Source: Xenopus tropicalis
Lineage: Eukaryota; Chordata; Amphibia; Anura; Pipidae
DNA: 64,000 nt
NCBI RefSeq assembly: GCF_000004195.4
Contig: NC_030678.2
Location: forward strand, 60,109,378 to 60,173,377
Reading direction: 5' to 3'
The notes beneath the pieces were generated by a model. It saw nothing but the letters and a program-made list of their open reading frames with translations. It did not search any database and was not told the origin of the DNA. How positions within the stretch are numbered: position 1 is the first letter of the stretch; every line of letters starts with the position of its first letter. The position numbers and the translations under genes were made by a program. This document shows, in pieces, positions 34,225 to 44,945 of this stretch.

Positions 34225-34662
34225 TTAAAGGAGAAGGAAAGGTAAAAACTAAGTGAGCTTTATCAGAAAGATTTATGTAAATACAGCCACAAACAAAAGT
34301 TGAACTGAGTCCTCTATCAAAACAAACACAGGATTTCTTGTCTTCCTTTGTGTAAACCTGTTCTTCAGCACAGCTCTCTCCTCTCTGCCTTTTTCTGCTC
34401 TCCCCTTCCATAAGAATTCATAAAAATTTACTACCCCTCCTATCAGAATGTGTGATCTGAGCTACCAACAGCTAGAGCTTCAGCATGAGAGCTACTGAGA
34501 CCAAGCTAAAATGGCAGTTGCTATCTTAAGCAAACAGATGGAGCTTATAAGGCTGTTTACTCAGGTATGGTAAAGCTTTCTGCAGAACGAATGTAGCATT
34601 CTAGCTTGCACTAATGTGGCTAATCTATTGGCATTAAAATACCAAAATGCCTTTCCTTTTAA
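34225..34662 (+). mobile_element. TTAA-flanked MITE (AGGAGAAGGAAAGG family)
   Basis: Left TTAA-AGGAGAAGGAAAGG; right CCTTTCCTTT-TTAA. It shares the interior (ACTAAGTGAGCTTTATCA, ACTCAGGTATGGTAAAGC) with 55561-55958 in the same orientation. The 438-bp length and TTAA target fit a Kolobok or piggyBac-derived MITE. The small frames inside are not genes. Confidence 0.7.
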
Positions 34663-34935
34663 GGAGGAGTAATAGATAAAAATCACAATTTTACGCCAGG
34701 TGGAGCAACCCACAGCAAACAATTAATGTTTTTTTCATAGGTGAACAGTGAACAATACCTGTCATAGCTTATTAACTCTAGTAAAAAATGTTACACCTTT
34801 TAAGCCGTTAAAATATTACTGTCCATAACTCTAACTTAAGTCCTGTTGGTTTGAGCTCTGTCCTACTGACACCAATTTGAATTTCATAGCTCCATGTGTT
34901 CCAGAAGCAGCTTCTCAATAAATTGATACAAAAGA

Positions 34936-35040
34936 CAGAAAGGAAGAAATGTAAGTAAGGTGAAAAGAAAGAGAGGAAGGAAAGTAAAGTAAGAGGGGGG
35001 GGGGGTAAAGGAATGAGGAAAGGGAATAAGGAAAGGGGGG
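34936..35040 (+). repeat. Polypurine-rich tract
   Basis: About 105 bp almost entirely A and G on the plus strand (gaaag, ggaagg units) with a run of 10-11 G at about 34997-35007. The 127-codon minus-strand frame over it is a composition artefact. Confidence 0.75.
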
Positions 35041-35363
35041 CAATTGCACTGGAAGACAATGGTTGTTGACAAAGTTGTTTCAAGAAAAATATTAGCAGTT
35101 TGACAATTCCCAGAAAAATCTGTTGCTGAGGAACAATTGTTATAGTGTAGGTGGTTTCCTGATCATTTTCTGTCAACTTTTCTTCTATCAACCTTTTTCT
35201 AACAGAGCCTCTGTAATATAGGTCAGTGATGGCAAGCTTTACTAAACTACACCCTTCTATTCTCTTGCCATTATTTTGTGATGCAGGTTAGCTTGGAGTT
35301 GTACAGTAGGCCTGCACTTTTTGCAGTTCTAAGGCATACCTGCTTTATATGTTTGAAGGAACA

Positions 35364-35536
35364 CAGGGCCGGATTTAACTTCTGGGCTCCCCGAGGCCGC
35401 CGCCGCCGCCCCCGCCCCCGCGAGTGCGCATGCGAGCCAAATTTAAAAATTCTGTTGCGGCGGGGCGGCATGCCACCCCTAAACTTGTGCCGCCCTAGGC
35501 CCGGGCCTTTGTGGCCTTTCCACAAATCCAGGCCTG
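35364..35536. mobile_element. hAT-like GC-rich MITE, family C
   Basis: Left CAGGGCCGGATTT and right AAATCCAGGCCTG are inverted repeats, flanked by a perfect 8-bp duplication aaggaaca (35356-35363 and 35537-35544). The interior is very GC-rich with a GCC trinucleotide run (GCCGCCGCCGCCGCC) and a CCGCCCTAGGCCCGGGCC block. Open frames on both strands reflect the GC content. Confidence 0.88.
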
Positions 35537-36768
35537 AAGGAACATCCACCCTATGCATGGGAGCTTCATCTCTTATAAAAAAAAAAATAACAATTTTCTG
35601 GTATTATGTATGTCTTTATTTTTGCTGTGCTGTATTCAGTGCTGGTCCAAACCACATACATTTTTATATGATTGCAATCCACTGTGGCTGTGCTTATGTG
35701 AAATATTGTTTTCCTAGTGAAATCTGGGTTATTACATCTCTCATTCTGATGTCTGTAGTTTGTCACTTTCCTCTGATTTTCATTACTGCCTGCTATAATT
35801 CTTTCATTTCATCCTTCTTTGTTGCCAATGTCCTTTCCTTCTGTCTGTACAGTATGTGTTGCTTGTACCTGATTCAATCTTTTCCTTCTTTTTTGATGTT
35901 TCTCCACAGAACATAGGTACAGTAACTCTTTATGTAATGTATTTTTCTGATCTTCTTATGACCTCTGAATCCATGGTAACAGCCTTTGCTTTGCAAACCT
36001 GTAGCTTTTCTTTTTTTCTGCCCTTTCCAATGCCATTAAATGCCTTTATTCTAGTTCATAATGGCTAGATTGTGTTCAGTATTCCCTCTGTTTAGTTACA
36101 GAAGTACTTGCTACAGCTATTAATATTAAAACATACATGCAGTACATACATTTTTTATACCGCATCATGAAAAATGAAAAGAAAATAGAGGGATAAAATA
36201 TCAAACAGAAACAGATGTAATAACTGCAAAGAGAATGAAGAAACCACCAACTTTTATGTGTTTGAGATATAAGTTACACTGTTGCTGATAGTTGCACATA
36301 TTTGAACCTTCCTTTTTTTTCATGTATTTTCTCAAGCATTCAAAACATTTGTCCAGGGGCTTGGATACAAGCAAAATGAGCAATAATGATATGGTGGCAA
36401 TAACCATCTACTTCAGGATAGTAAGCTATTAAATAATATTATGCCTAGCTGCAGTACTACAGGCTGGTTATCAAATATAATATTTTAATTATAATTATAA
36501 TGCTATTCCACCCCAGCAACATCAAATGTCCATACACGAGTACAGCTGAAGGTCCAATTAAATTAACCTGGTGCAGAACATATGGTGCAAGATCCCAATT
36601 TCTAATGCAGTGTCCTTCAGTTTCTAAATCCAACTCTTTCATTTCCTGCATGTAAATTTGAGAACCAGTTTCTTCAAATGATAATATAATGTTTTTTTTC
36701 TATGATTAAATGTCTAATTGTTTGTGCTCAGGAAGTCCTATAGGCCCCAGGTTCTAATAATGCAACAT
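35537..36768. other. No supported feature
   Basis: T-rich DNA; the hydrophobic frames seen reflect composition. No terminal repeats recognised. Confidence 0.45.
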
Positions 36769-36975
36769 ACATAGTTACATAGTTACATAGTTACATAGGG
36801 TTGAAAAAAGACCTGTGTCCATCAAGTTCAACCCATCCAAGTAAACCCAGCACACCTAACCCACACCTACCAATCTATACACACACATACATAAACTATA
36901 AATACAACCACTAGTACTAACTGTAGATATTAGTATCACAATAGCCTTGGATATTCTGATTGATCAAGAACTCAT
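36769..36975 (-). repeat. CR1-like LINE 3' end
   Basis: The minus strand reads ORF2's last codons, then GATATTAGT, GGGTTTACTTGG, GGGTTGAACTTGATGGAC and a terminal tandem of ATGTAACT units (about 3.5 copies at 36771-36798). Strongly 5' truncated. Confidence 0.75.
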
Positions 36976-37734
36976 AACATAACAGAGCATGCTAAATTTG
37001 GACAATAGCATACTTTAAGTGCTACTGACACATAGAGAAATGCAAGCCAGATAACACATGGGTGTGAACAGTTGCATAGTTTCCCCAGCATTAATGTTTT
37101 CAAACATGACTAGTCTATGGTTTATTACGTTACCTACTTTGTAAGAGAGGTCAGTGCTTGCAGATAGAACTAACTCCTGAGCTGTGGCTCCAAGAGCACC
37201 TTAGAGAATAGAGATAAACACTGAAGAGAGAGCTTTAAACACTGCTGTTCTCTTGAGGCAAAGGCACTAAAGAATATTTATATAACCTTTCCCCAATGTC
37301 AAGTTTGGCAGCTCAGAATTCCGTCAGGATCATTGCTGCTTATAATGCACCACCCACTACTGCTTGCCAAATTGTATCAATAAAAAGTAATTGCTAAACT
37401 ACAGGAACAGTGAGATAACCTCTGAGTGAGCTTGGCTCAAGATCTTTGGCAATCAGTTAAATTGTTTTTTTGTTTTTCTTTTTTTGTCCAGCCTGTTTAG
37501 TTAATGGAAAGGTGTTGTTTACAATGGGTATATATTAATCTGTATGAAGCAGGTGGAGTACAAGAGCACTAATAATGGCAGCGTTCTAAAGGTAATCCAC
37601 TGCTCTAAACCACTAAAATGGAAACAACTGGAAAGCTTTCTGTTATAATATAATTATAATATAATATATTTATTCCATATCGTAGTGTCAACCACTGTAA
37701 TCTGCAGCACTGAATACCCACCTGTAAGTTACCA
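36976..37734. other. No recognisable feature
   Basis: AT-rich DNA with a small ATAATATAATTATAA repeat near 37645-37672. Confidence 0.45.
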
Positions 37735-37945
37735 ACCCATTTAGATCGTAAGCTTTACAGGGCAGGGACCTCCGTCCTCTTGTCTCTTTGAATCTTAGGA
37801 ATTTAGCTCTGTGGAATCCTTAATGCAACTGTACTTCATATTTATTTGTATTTATTTATCTATTCTAATGACCCCCTTTTTTGTTTTCATTCTGCTGTAC
37901 AGTGCTGAGTACATAAGTAGCACTATATAAATAACAATATATATA
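37735..37945 (+). repeat. L2-like LINE or SINE 3' tail
   Basis: TTAGATCGTAAGCTTTACAG then GGCAGGGACCTC, a TGCTGTACAGTGCTGAGTAC block, and the terminus GCACTATATAAATAACAATA match the layout of vertebrate L2-type 3' tails (GTAAGCTC...GGGCAGGGAC...GCGCTATATAAATAA). The coding part is missing. Confidence 0.6.
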
Positions 37946-38404
37946 CATAGTTATAAAAGGTTCAACACTTCCAATAAACCCAGCACACAAACCTATACTG
38001 ACCTATCTATACATTCAAATACAAAAACCATGTATATCAACATCAATACTGAGGGGTATGTTTATCATGCTTTGTAAAAAAGGGAGTGAAGCATTACCGG
38101 TGATGTTGCCCAGGGCAACCAATCTGCAATTAGATTTCAACAGTTAGAAAAGCAAAGCATCTGGTTGATTACTGCGAGCAACATCACCAGTAATGTTTTA
38201 TTTCACTTTTTACACAGCATGATAAATATAGCCCTGACTGTAGAGTTTAGTATCACAATAGCCTTGGATACTATGCTTCTTTAAGAACTCATCCAAACCC
38301 CTCTTAAAGTTATTAACAGAATCTGTCATCACAACATCACCAGGAAGGGCATTCCACAACCTCACTGCCCTCACCATGAAAAACCACTTCCACCTTAAAT
38401 AATA
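37946..38404 (-). pseudogene. CR1-like LINE 3' region, split by a MITE
   Basis: On the minus strand a conserved CR1 ORF2 C-terminus is readable: FFMVRAVRLWNALPGDVV, then DSVNNFKRGLDEFL, ending soon after. The 3' UTR follows beyond the 182-bp Harbinger-like insertion at 38053-38234. The 8-bp terminal repeat is mostly lost. Truncated upstream at about 38404, where an unrelated dispersed repeat starts. Confidence 0.7.
38053..38234. mobile_element. PIF/Harbinger-like MITE
   Basis: Left GGGGTATGTTTATCATGC and right GCATGATAAATATAGCCC are inverted repeats, flanked by the 3-bp duplication tga (38050-38052, 38235-38237). It interrupts a CR1 tail, so the uninserted sequence is known from other CR1 copies and supports these borders. 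A hairpin with GGTGATGTTGCCC / GCAACATCACC arms lies inside. Confidence 0.75.
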
Positions 38405-38925
38405 GAGAGCGCTGAAATACTTCATGAAAGCGCGGAGGGACTGTGGAGCCAGCTGGGGCTCAATTCCCTCTGGCACATGAAATGTTAATTTGCTCAGCCA
38501 TTGGGCGGGAAAAGAATAGAATCTGCACTCCCCCCTCCCCCCTCTTGCCTGGCAGCTCCAAGTGCAGCGTTTATCCTCTCCTCCTGCTACACACAGAGCA
38601 GCATCTCAATCCCCCCCTCCCTGTTTAAGCGCATTTAGCTAGCGACCGGTAGGGCCGTAATTTTGCTCAACTTACATTTACATGTTTTCTTTTCAGGCTC
38701 TGTTTATTATATAAAAAAAAAATGTAAAAGTTATGTATATTTGTAAACATTTGGTTTGTCACAGCATATGGCGGGTAATAGTCCTTGGCCATTTAATCTC
38801 TGGTGTTGTTTGATGGTTTCCACATGCCCACTGCGTTTGCAGTGGCTGGCATTTGTTATAAAACAGTCGTTAAGATGTTTGGTAAAGTTTGAAATACATG
38901 GCAAGGACTATTCTGATGTTGGATT
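38405..38925 (+). repeat. Unclassified dispersed repeat, copy 1
   Basis: It shares GCGCTGAAAT, AAAGCGCGGAGGGACTGTGG and GGTAAAGTTTGAAATACATG with the reverse complement of 52870-53345, in the same order with diverged middles. The middle here is C-rich and CpG-containing. It could be a retroelement terminal repeat (LTR or DIRS-like), since the other copy carries AATAAA; family unknown to me. Confidence 0.55.
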
Positions 38926-41311
38926 CTTTTTTTTTTTACCCTGTTAGTCTTACTACTACTATATTTTCACAAGTCAAAAACATGTTGATGAGATTTTGTT
39001 CTACCGAATACTTGTTACATAATTTGCCCTATTATCCCTTAATGTTATTTCCCCATTTTTTGCACACACATTTTTTCACACTTCATGTAAAACATTTTAC
39101 TTTAAATTACATACCATTTTTAACAAAGAGAAAATCCTGCATATGATTTGTAGTTACCTTTTCAATGGGTGAATTCTCTATTTATACATTTTGTTAGACA
39201 TTTATTTGTAAAAGCAGTAACATCCCACAAATTACAAAACACACATAAAGTGTTTCTGCAGAAATATCAGTGACAGAAGATTTAATATAGTTGTTTCCAA
39301 GTGCCATAAACCTCCTACCACTTTAAAGCTTGACCCTTCATTCTACCCCCCCTTGTTTATAAGCTTGATTTATATGTCTGTCTAGTGCCTGCAGGTGCCG
39401 GAGTTAAATACAATGTATAGATACTTCCACTAGTGTGGTTGTAAATATTTCATGATGGTATAATACACTGGTAAATGTTTCTCATTTATTTCCTAGACTC
39501 CTCTCATGACTTTTATTTATGACTGCAAGTTTAAATGTGTGCACACTACCGAGCAGTGCTAGTTCATGTACGTTACAACAAGGTGTGTCAGAAATGAAGA
39601 GCAATGACTTTGGTAACGTGTAGGAGACATTCACCTGATTCTCTGCAGCAGATGTTAAGCTCCATAAGGGGTCCTTTTTTTTAAAAAAAAAAATATACAG
39701 CACTCAAGTCACATACAGCACATAAATCAGGACCAAACAATGAAGATAAAGGATTAGTTATATGTAAACCTGGCCAGTCAACCGGTGCAAGTAATACATG
39801 ATTTATAGTAGGAATGGTCAGAGAGCAACATGATCATTATATAGTATACAAACTGTAGGATTTTTAACATTTTGTTATTATATAGTATACAGATTTTTAA
39901 CATTTTGTTGAAGGAAATTTGAGGAAAAACAATGATTATAGCAATCTTAATCTAATAACATAGTAAACATCACTTACTGTTAAGCCTATTTACTAACACT
40001 TTACAGTGTTACATTTTTGGATATCCTGTAGAATTGGTAATTCTGCATTTTCCCATATTTACAATATAGTATAGAGATCTCTTACATCTCTACATCTTCT
40101 TGTGTCCAACAAACAATTTTTTGCCCCATGAATACTATCAGTGAAACAGGGTTATAATTATACTTATGAAATGGGTGCATACAAAATAAATAGTTTAATC
40201 ATAATCTGTAACAAGTAAATGATTTCATTCCCTCCTCTGTTGTTATTTAAAGGGATAAAAGATGTTCCAATATTCTCAATACTTTTAACACTGTATCAAA
40301 TTTAATCTTGACTATCACAACAAATCTAGGCTTTTGTTTTTAAATATCTTGCCTTCTTTACAGCAGTATGAAGAATGGGTCCAGTTCTTGCTTTGGGTAA
40401 AAATAGATAAACATAAATAGCCTTTATGCAAAAATAAGTGTTCCCAAGGCAGTGTGGTACATAGTAATTTGTCATGTAAATACAAATGATCTGGGCCACA
40501 TGTATTTTAATTACAGACGCCAGAAACCAAGTATTTCTCTGGTGCAGCAAACCAAAGTAATATACAAAAGGTCAAATGGCATGACCAGATTATTAATATG
40601 CACATTAATTATGAGGATGCCAATTAATTCCACAGTTCATTAAAACAAAGTGACGTGTAGAGAAGAACAAATTAAACGAAACTATTTATATATCAGGGTC
40701 AATTTATCAAAGGGGCCTCATTTCCTCATTTAGGATGAATTAGATACAGATAACAACTCTGTACATTTATTCAAATACTGCAGCCTGTGCAATATGCTTA
40801 CTTAGCCTCTCAGGTGCTTTAGCAGGCTTCTAAGCTAGAGGGATAACTATAGGGCAACTTTATATGGACCACCATGCAGTTAGTCAATTCTGAACTAAAG
40901 TGTGGTTTGGATATACTCCATTGGGGATGGGTACAAACTCCCCAAATGTATATTCCCAACAGGAGCAGCTTGTAAGGGGTGCTTGAGCGATTGCCAATTC
41001 CCCAGCATAGGTTTTAGTTGTTGTAGAATGTCTTTTTGCAGTTTAGCCACTGGGTGGCAGGGTTTTGCAAATTTGGGAAAATTAGGTGTAATAGAGCCTC
41101 CAGTCACTAGAAGGAAACAGAGGGCAGAAAGTACGTAAGCAGGCTACCACACCAAGTTTGGGGCTTTTTGACGGCAGATCAGCAGTATAGACAGAGTGGG
41201 TGTCACACTGAGAAGCAGACAGGCTGTTTAGCATGGGTAGCCCACATCCTGGCCAGGAATTAGGAGCCTTAGGAGCTTTGGCTATGCCACATTAAGGGAT
41301 GAAGTGTCAGT
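38926..41311. other. No supported feature
   Basis: AT-rich. A short direct repeat (TATATAGTATACA / TTTTTAACATTTTGTT at about 39838-39910) is visible. 40692 has a CAGGGTCAATTTATCAAAGG MITE-like terminus without a partner. No supported genes. Confidence 0.45.
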
Positions 41312-41600
41312 GTTACGACTAGCAGAAAAGGCCTTTAGCAAAGGATGTCACCAGAAAATTCAAACATACAGTTACTCATGGCCTGATCTTAGACCTTGTA
41401 AGATCAGGCCATGAGTAACTGAAGGGGGCACGGGACGTCACTGGCGCGACTGCGGCGCCAAGCAGATCAGAAACATACACAGGAGAAGAGCAGAGTGCAC
41501 AGGAGAAGAGCGCACAGTTAGAATGGCGTTCTGGGAAGCTGGCATAGGGAGAGTGCGGGCGCAGGTACGCAGGGACAAAAGTCCGTGGGGGGGCACATCG
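41312..41600. repeat. Possible chromovirus LTR fragment
   Basis: TGTTACGACTAGCAGAAAAG at 41312 resembles the TGTCACGACTAAGCAGGAAG end of the LTRs at 19855 and 24694. The following 280 bp are CpG-containing and GC-rich relative to the neighbourhood (GGGACGTCACTGGCGCGACTG). No second LTR or internal region is seen. This may be a solo or truncated LTR of a related family; tentative. Confidence 0.3.
41369..41421. repeat. Perfect 23-bp inverted repeat, 7-nt loop
   Basis: The arm CAGTTACTCATGGCCTGATC plus TTA (41369-41391) is exactly complementary to 41399-41421; the loop is gaccttg. Such perfection in otherwise diverged DNA is notable. No T run follows that would suggest a pol III terminator. Confidence 0.9.
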
Positions 41601-41613
41601 GGCACATCATGCC

Positions 41614-41692
41614 ATATACTCGAGTATAAGCCGAGGGTTACTTTTTGAGCACATTTTTAGTGCTCAAAAACTCGGCTTATATTCGAGTATAT
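41614..41692. repeat. Palindromic miniature element (CTCGAGTATAAGCCGAG)
   Basis: Outer arms ATATACTCGAGTATAAGCC and the reverse-complementary GGCTTATATTCGAGTATAT enclose a second hairpin, TTTTTGAGCAC / GTGCTCAAAAA. The TATACTCGAGTATAAGCCGAG word is a recurrent palindromic repeat in vertebrate genomes; I do not assign a superfamily. Confidence 0.7.
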
Positions 41693-43269
41693 ACGGTATA
41701 TATATATTCCAGTTTGGCGAGACTCTTTAACAGGTCACTTAATATAAAATATATGTTGGTTAAGTATCCATTTGGGGGTATTGTTTTGCTTTAAGTATTG
41801 CCATTTAACCTTGAGCCACCATTTTGTGAGGGTCTGTGGGCTCCCTCAGAGATCAGCTGACAGGAAATAATGCAGTTCTAACTGTAACAGGTTTAGGAGT
41901 AAAAGACAGAAGTTTGTCCATTATTTGACTGATGTGACCTAACGTATGTGTGCCCTTGGTGTGTTTGTGTGCACCGAGAATCATATGATCCCAGAGGGGT
42001 CATAGTACTTGAAATGGCAATATTCTATTTAGGATTACCCAATGGCGCATGACATGGGGACTCCTCAATTGACCCTTCACCTTGAGGCACCCCACTGAAC
42101 CCCCTTGTTACATATCTTAATGAAACACCAGGAGACAGAGGTGGAGAAAATGGCCACAGCATTTATTCACATTTTATCATATAAATAGGACCTTGCCAGC
42201 CTAACCCAAGGCAATATTCTAAAGCCATAATTCCATAAGAGGTCGCTACTATGCTCTGCCGTTCCTCGCTGAAGACTTGAATGAGTATTAGACTGCCTCT
42301 ACCTACAGAGAGGATGGCCCCAAACTCTGCTACCAGCAGGAGCTGCATTACCAACCATGAGAGAAGTTCAGCAGCCCTGCTGCCGGTCCTAGATCTGCAG
42401 TGTCTCGATGATAGGAAATCCAAGCAGGCTGTCACCTAGCACAAGCAGTAGTAGCGTCTGTATCTATCAATCCACCGTGCAGTCACAGGAGAGAACCTCC
42501 TTTCTCCCTCTGCTAAAATGACCTGTGCAGTACTCTGGCAGGGTCCTACCGCCACAGCGAGCTCAACTGAAAACCTTCAGTTGGGCTCGTCCCCACCATA
42601 CCTTTATAATTATTGCTTATTAGATAATAAAACATGGAAAATGTAAAATATAGTCATAAAATACACAAAGACATGTTCTATGTAACAAACATATTGTACC
42701 CCAGGATGGAATAAAACTGGGCATTAACCTGATAAAAAGTTTTTAACATTATATGTATGCAGGCATTAGCCTGGTAAAATATTCTTAACATTATATGCGT
42801 GCAAAAAACATAAATAGATTCCTTTATTGAAATACATCTAAAATAATCGGTGACCATGTGTACTGACAGCAAATCTAGCCACCTTCCTGTGGCTGTATAT
42901 TGGGTGGGCAAGTTAAAGCAAGGCAGACTTACCACTAGGTTACCTGCCATGCCAAACCAAACAGTTCAGTGCTAGAGGACTGGATGGGTACCAAAAAACC
43001 AAAACAACAAGAATATTTAATAAAAACCAAAGCAACTAGCATATTACATTGGCCAGAATTTTTTTTTTTTTTTGCTAGTAAATGGTAGCATTATCTTGCA
43101 ACAAATTACCATTTACCCTGCCTATGTGGTAAATTAGGATGCTTACACAGACTTTTTGATTCCAATTTGATTCCATCCTGGATACTAAACTTACCGTTCT
43201 TTTACTGATAATGGAGTGCAAGTCAACCTGCCCATCTGCTCTGAAGGGCCTCAGCTGAACATGCCCAGC
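41693..43269. other. No gene; short imperfect duplication
   Basis: 42719-42803 holds a roughly 43-bp imperfect tandem duplication (GGCATTA.CCTG.TAAAA..., AACATTATATG.). Frames here have no supported similarity. Confidence 0.45.
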
Positions 43270-44680
43270 TCAGAGGGTAGAGTCACTCAACCACCTTGTT
43301 ATGTTGCTCCCTTAGCAGCCCATCCACTCTGTAGAGACTTCCCTCTAGCGGCAGGTGCCTAGCTCAGATGGCACAGCATAGAGGGTAAGCGCAACCATTT
43401 TGCCATGCTGCCTCCTTAGCAGCCCATCCACTCTGTAGAGACTTCCCTCCAGCCGCAGGTGCCTAGCTCAGATGGCACAGCATAGAGGAAAAGGTCAACC
43501 AACCACTTTGCATGCTGCTTCCTTAGCAGCCCATCCACACTGTAGAGACTTCCCTCCAGCTGCAGGTGCCTAGCTCAGGTGGCACAGCATAGAGGAAAAA
43601 GTCAACCAACCACTTTGCATGCTGCTTCCTTAGCAGCCCATCCACTTTGTAGATACCTCCTTCGAGATGCACATGGCCGGTTCGGAGGGCAAAGCAAAGA
43701 GGGTAAGGTCAACCTTCCTCCAGCCGCACAAGCCCAGTTCAGAGGGCCAAGCAAAGAGGGTAGGTCAACCTCCCTCCAGCCGCAGGTGCCTAGTTCAGAG
43801 GGTCAAGCAAAGAGGGTAAGGTTAACCTCCTTCCAGTCGCGTATGCCCAGTTCAGAGGGCGAAGCAAAGAGGGTTAGGTCAACATTCCTCCAGCCACACA
43901 TACCCAGTTCAGAGGGCCAAGCATAGATGGTAAGGTCAACCTCCCTCCAGTCGCAGGTGCTTAGTTCAGAGGGCCAAGCAAAGAGTGTAAGGTCAGCCTC
44001 CCTCCAGCAACACATGCCCAGTTCAGAGGGCCAAGCATAAAGGGTAAGGTCAACCTCCCTCCAGCCGCAGGTGCCTGGTTTTGACGGCCCAGCATAAAGG
44101 GTAAGGTCAATCAGTTCAGAATGCCAAGCAAAGAGGGTAGGTCAACCTCCCTCCAGCCATAGGTACCTAGTTCAGAGGGTCAAGCAAAGAGGGTAAGGTT
44201 AACCTCCCTCCAGTCACGTATGCCCAGTTCAGAGGGCGAAGCAAAGAGGGTAAGGCCAACATTCCTCCAGCCGCACATACCCAGTTCAGAGGGCCAAGCA
44301 TAGATGGTAAGGTCAACCTCCCTCCAGCTGCAGGTGCTTAGTTCAGAGGGCCAAGCAAAGAGTGTAAGGTCAGCCTCCCTCCAGCCGCACATGCCCAGTT
44401 CAGAGGGCCAAGCATAAAGGGTAAGGTCAACCTCCCTCCAGCCGCAGGTGCCTGGTTTTGATGGCCCAGCATAGAGGGTAAGGTCAATCAACCACTTTGC
44501 CATGCTGCTTCCCAAGCAGTCCATTAACTCTGTAGAGATCTCCTTCCAGCTGCAGGTGCCTAGCTCAGAAGGCCACGTTTAGAGGGTAATGTCAACCAGC
44601 TGCTTTGCCATGCTGCTTTCTTAGTAGTCCATCCACTCTGTACACAAAACTCCCCAGCTCAGAGGGTAAGCTTACCTGAC
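43270..44680. repeat. Complex minisatellite, 57-bp unit
   Basis: About 1.4 kb of tandem units. The left part has four longer units spaced 104-108 bp (CAGCCCATCCACTCTGTAGAG at 43316, 43420, 43526, 43634). From about 43680 the basic unit is 57 bp (CTCCCTCCAGCCGCAGGTGC, then TAGTTCAGAGGGTCAAGCAA...). The right border again has the long unit type. Because 57 is 19 codons, long frames stay open on both strands (peptides like SSEGQAKRV, and WPSELGMCGWREVDL). These are not evidence of a gene. Confidence 0.9.
43735..44489 (+). repeat. 377-bp higher-order tandem duplication
   Basis: 43735-44111 and 44112-44489 are near-identical copies, both opening CAGTTCAGA..GCCAAGCAAA and closing with GGTGCCTGGTTTTGA.GGC and GTAAGGTCAATCA. 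The offset of 377 bp is about 6.6 of the 57-bp units. Within each copy the individual units keep their private variants (CGTATG, AACATTCCTCC, AAGAGTGTAAGGTCAGCC). Confidence 0.88.
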
Positions 44681-44719
44681 CTTTCTGACGTGCTGCTATC
44701 ACCGTAGCCGTTAAGGAAA

Positions 44720-44945
44720 TGTTGTGGCCACCCACCTTGGGGGTTAGACCATCACACTGTGACAACCCACCTTGGGGTTAGACCACCACACTGCGGCCAC
44801 CCACCTTGGGGTTAGACCACCACTGCGGCCACCCACCTTGGGGTTAGACCACCACACTGCGGCCACCCACCTTGGGGTTAGACCACCACACTGCAGCCAC
44901 CCACCTTGGGGTTAGACCACCACACTGCAGACACCCACTTCGGGG
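44720..44945 (+). repeat. 34-bp tandem repeat
   Basis: Six to seven copies of the unit CCACCCACCTTGGGGTTAGA + CCACCACACTGCGG. One unit is 4 bp shorter, the first has an extra G, and the last (CACTTCGGGGTCAGAAC) is diverged. It lies just 40 bp beyond the 57-bp minisatellite but has no sequence in common with it. Confidence 0.88.

Noticed and set aside
34808..35191. 127-codon Pro/Leu/Phe-rich minus-strand frame
   Set aside because: Complement of a polypurine tract; low-complexity artefact.
35278..35916. 212-codon plus-strand frame
   Set aside because: Its first part is a GC-rich hAT MITE with a perfect target duplication and the rest is T-rich, hydrophobic by composition.
43579..44524. Repetitive protein-like frames (SSEGQAKRV; WPSELGMCGWREVDL)
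   Set aside because: The 57-bp unit is a multiple of three, so open frames on both strands are expected; there is no start, splice or codon evidence.
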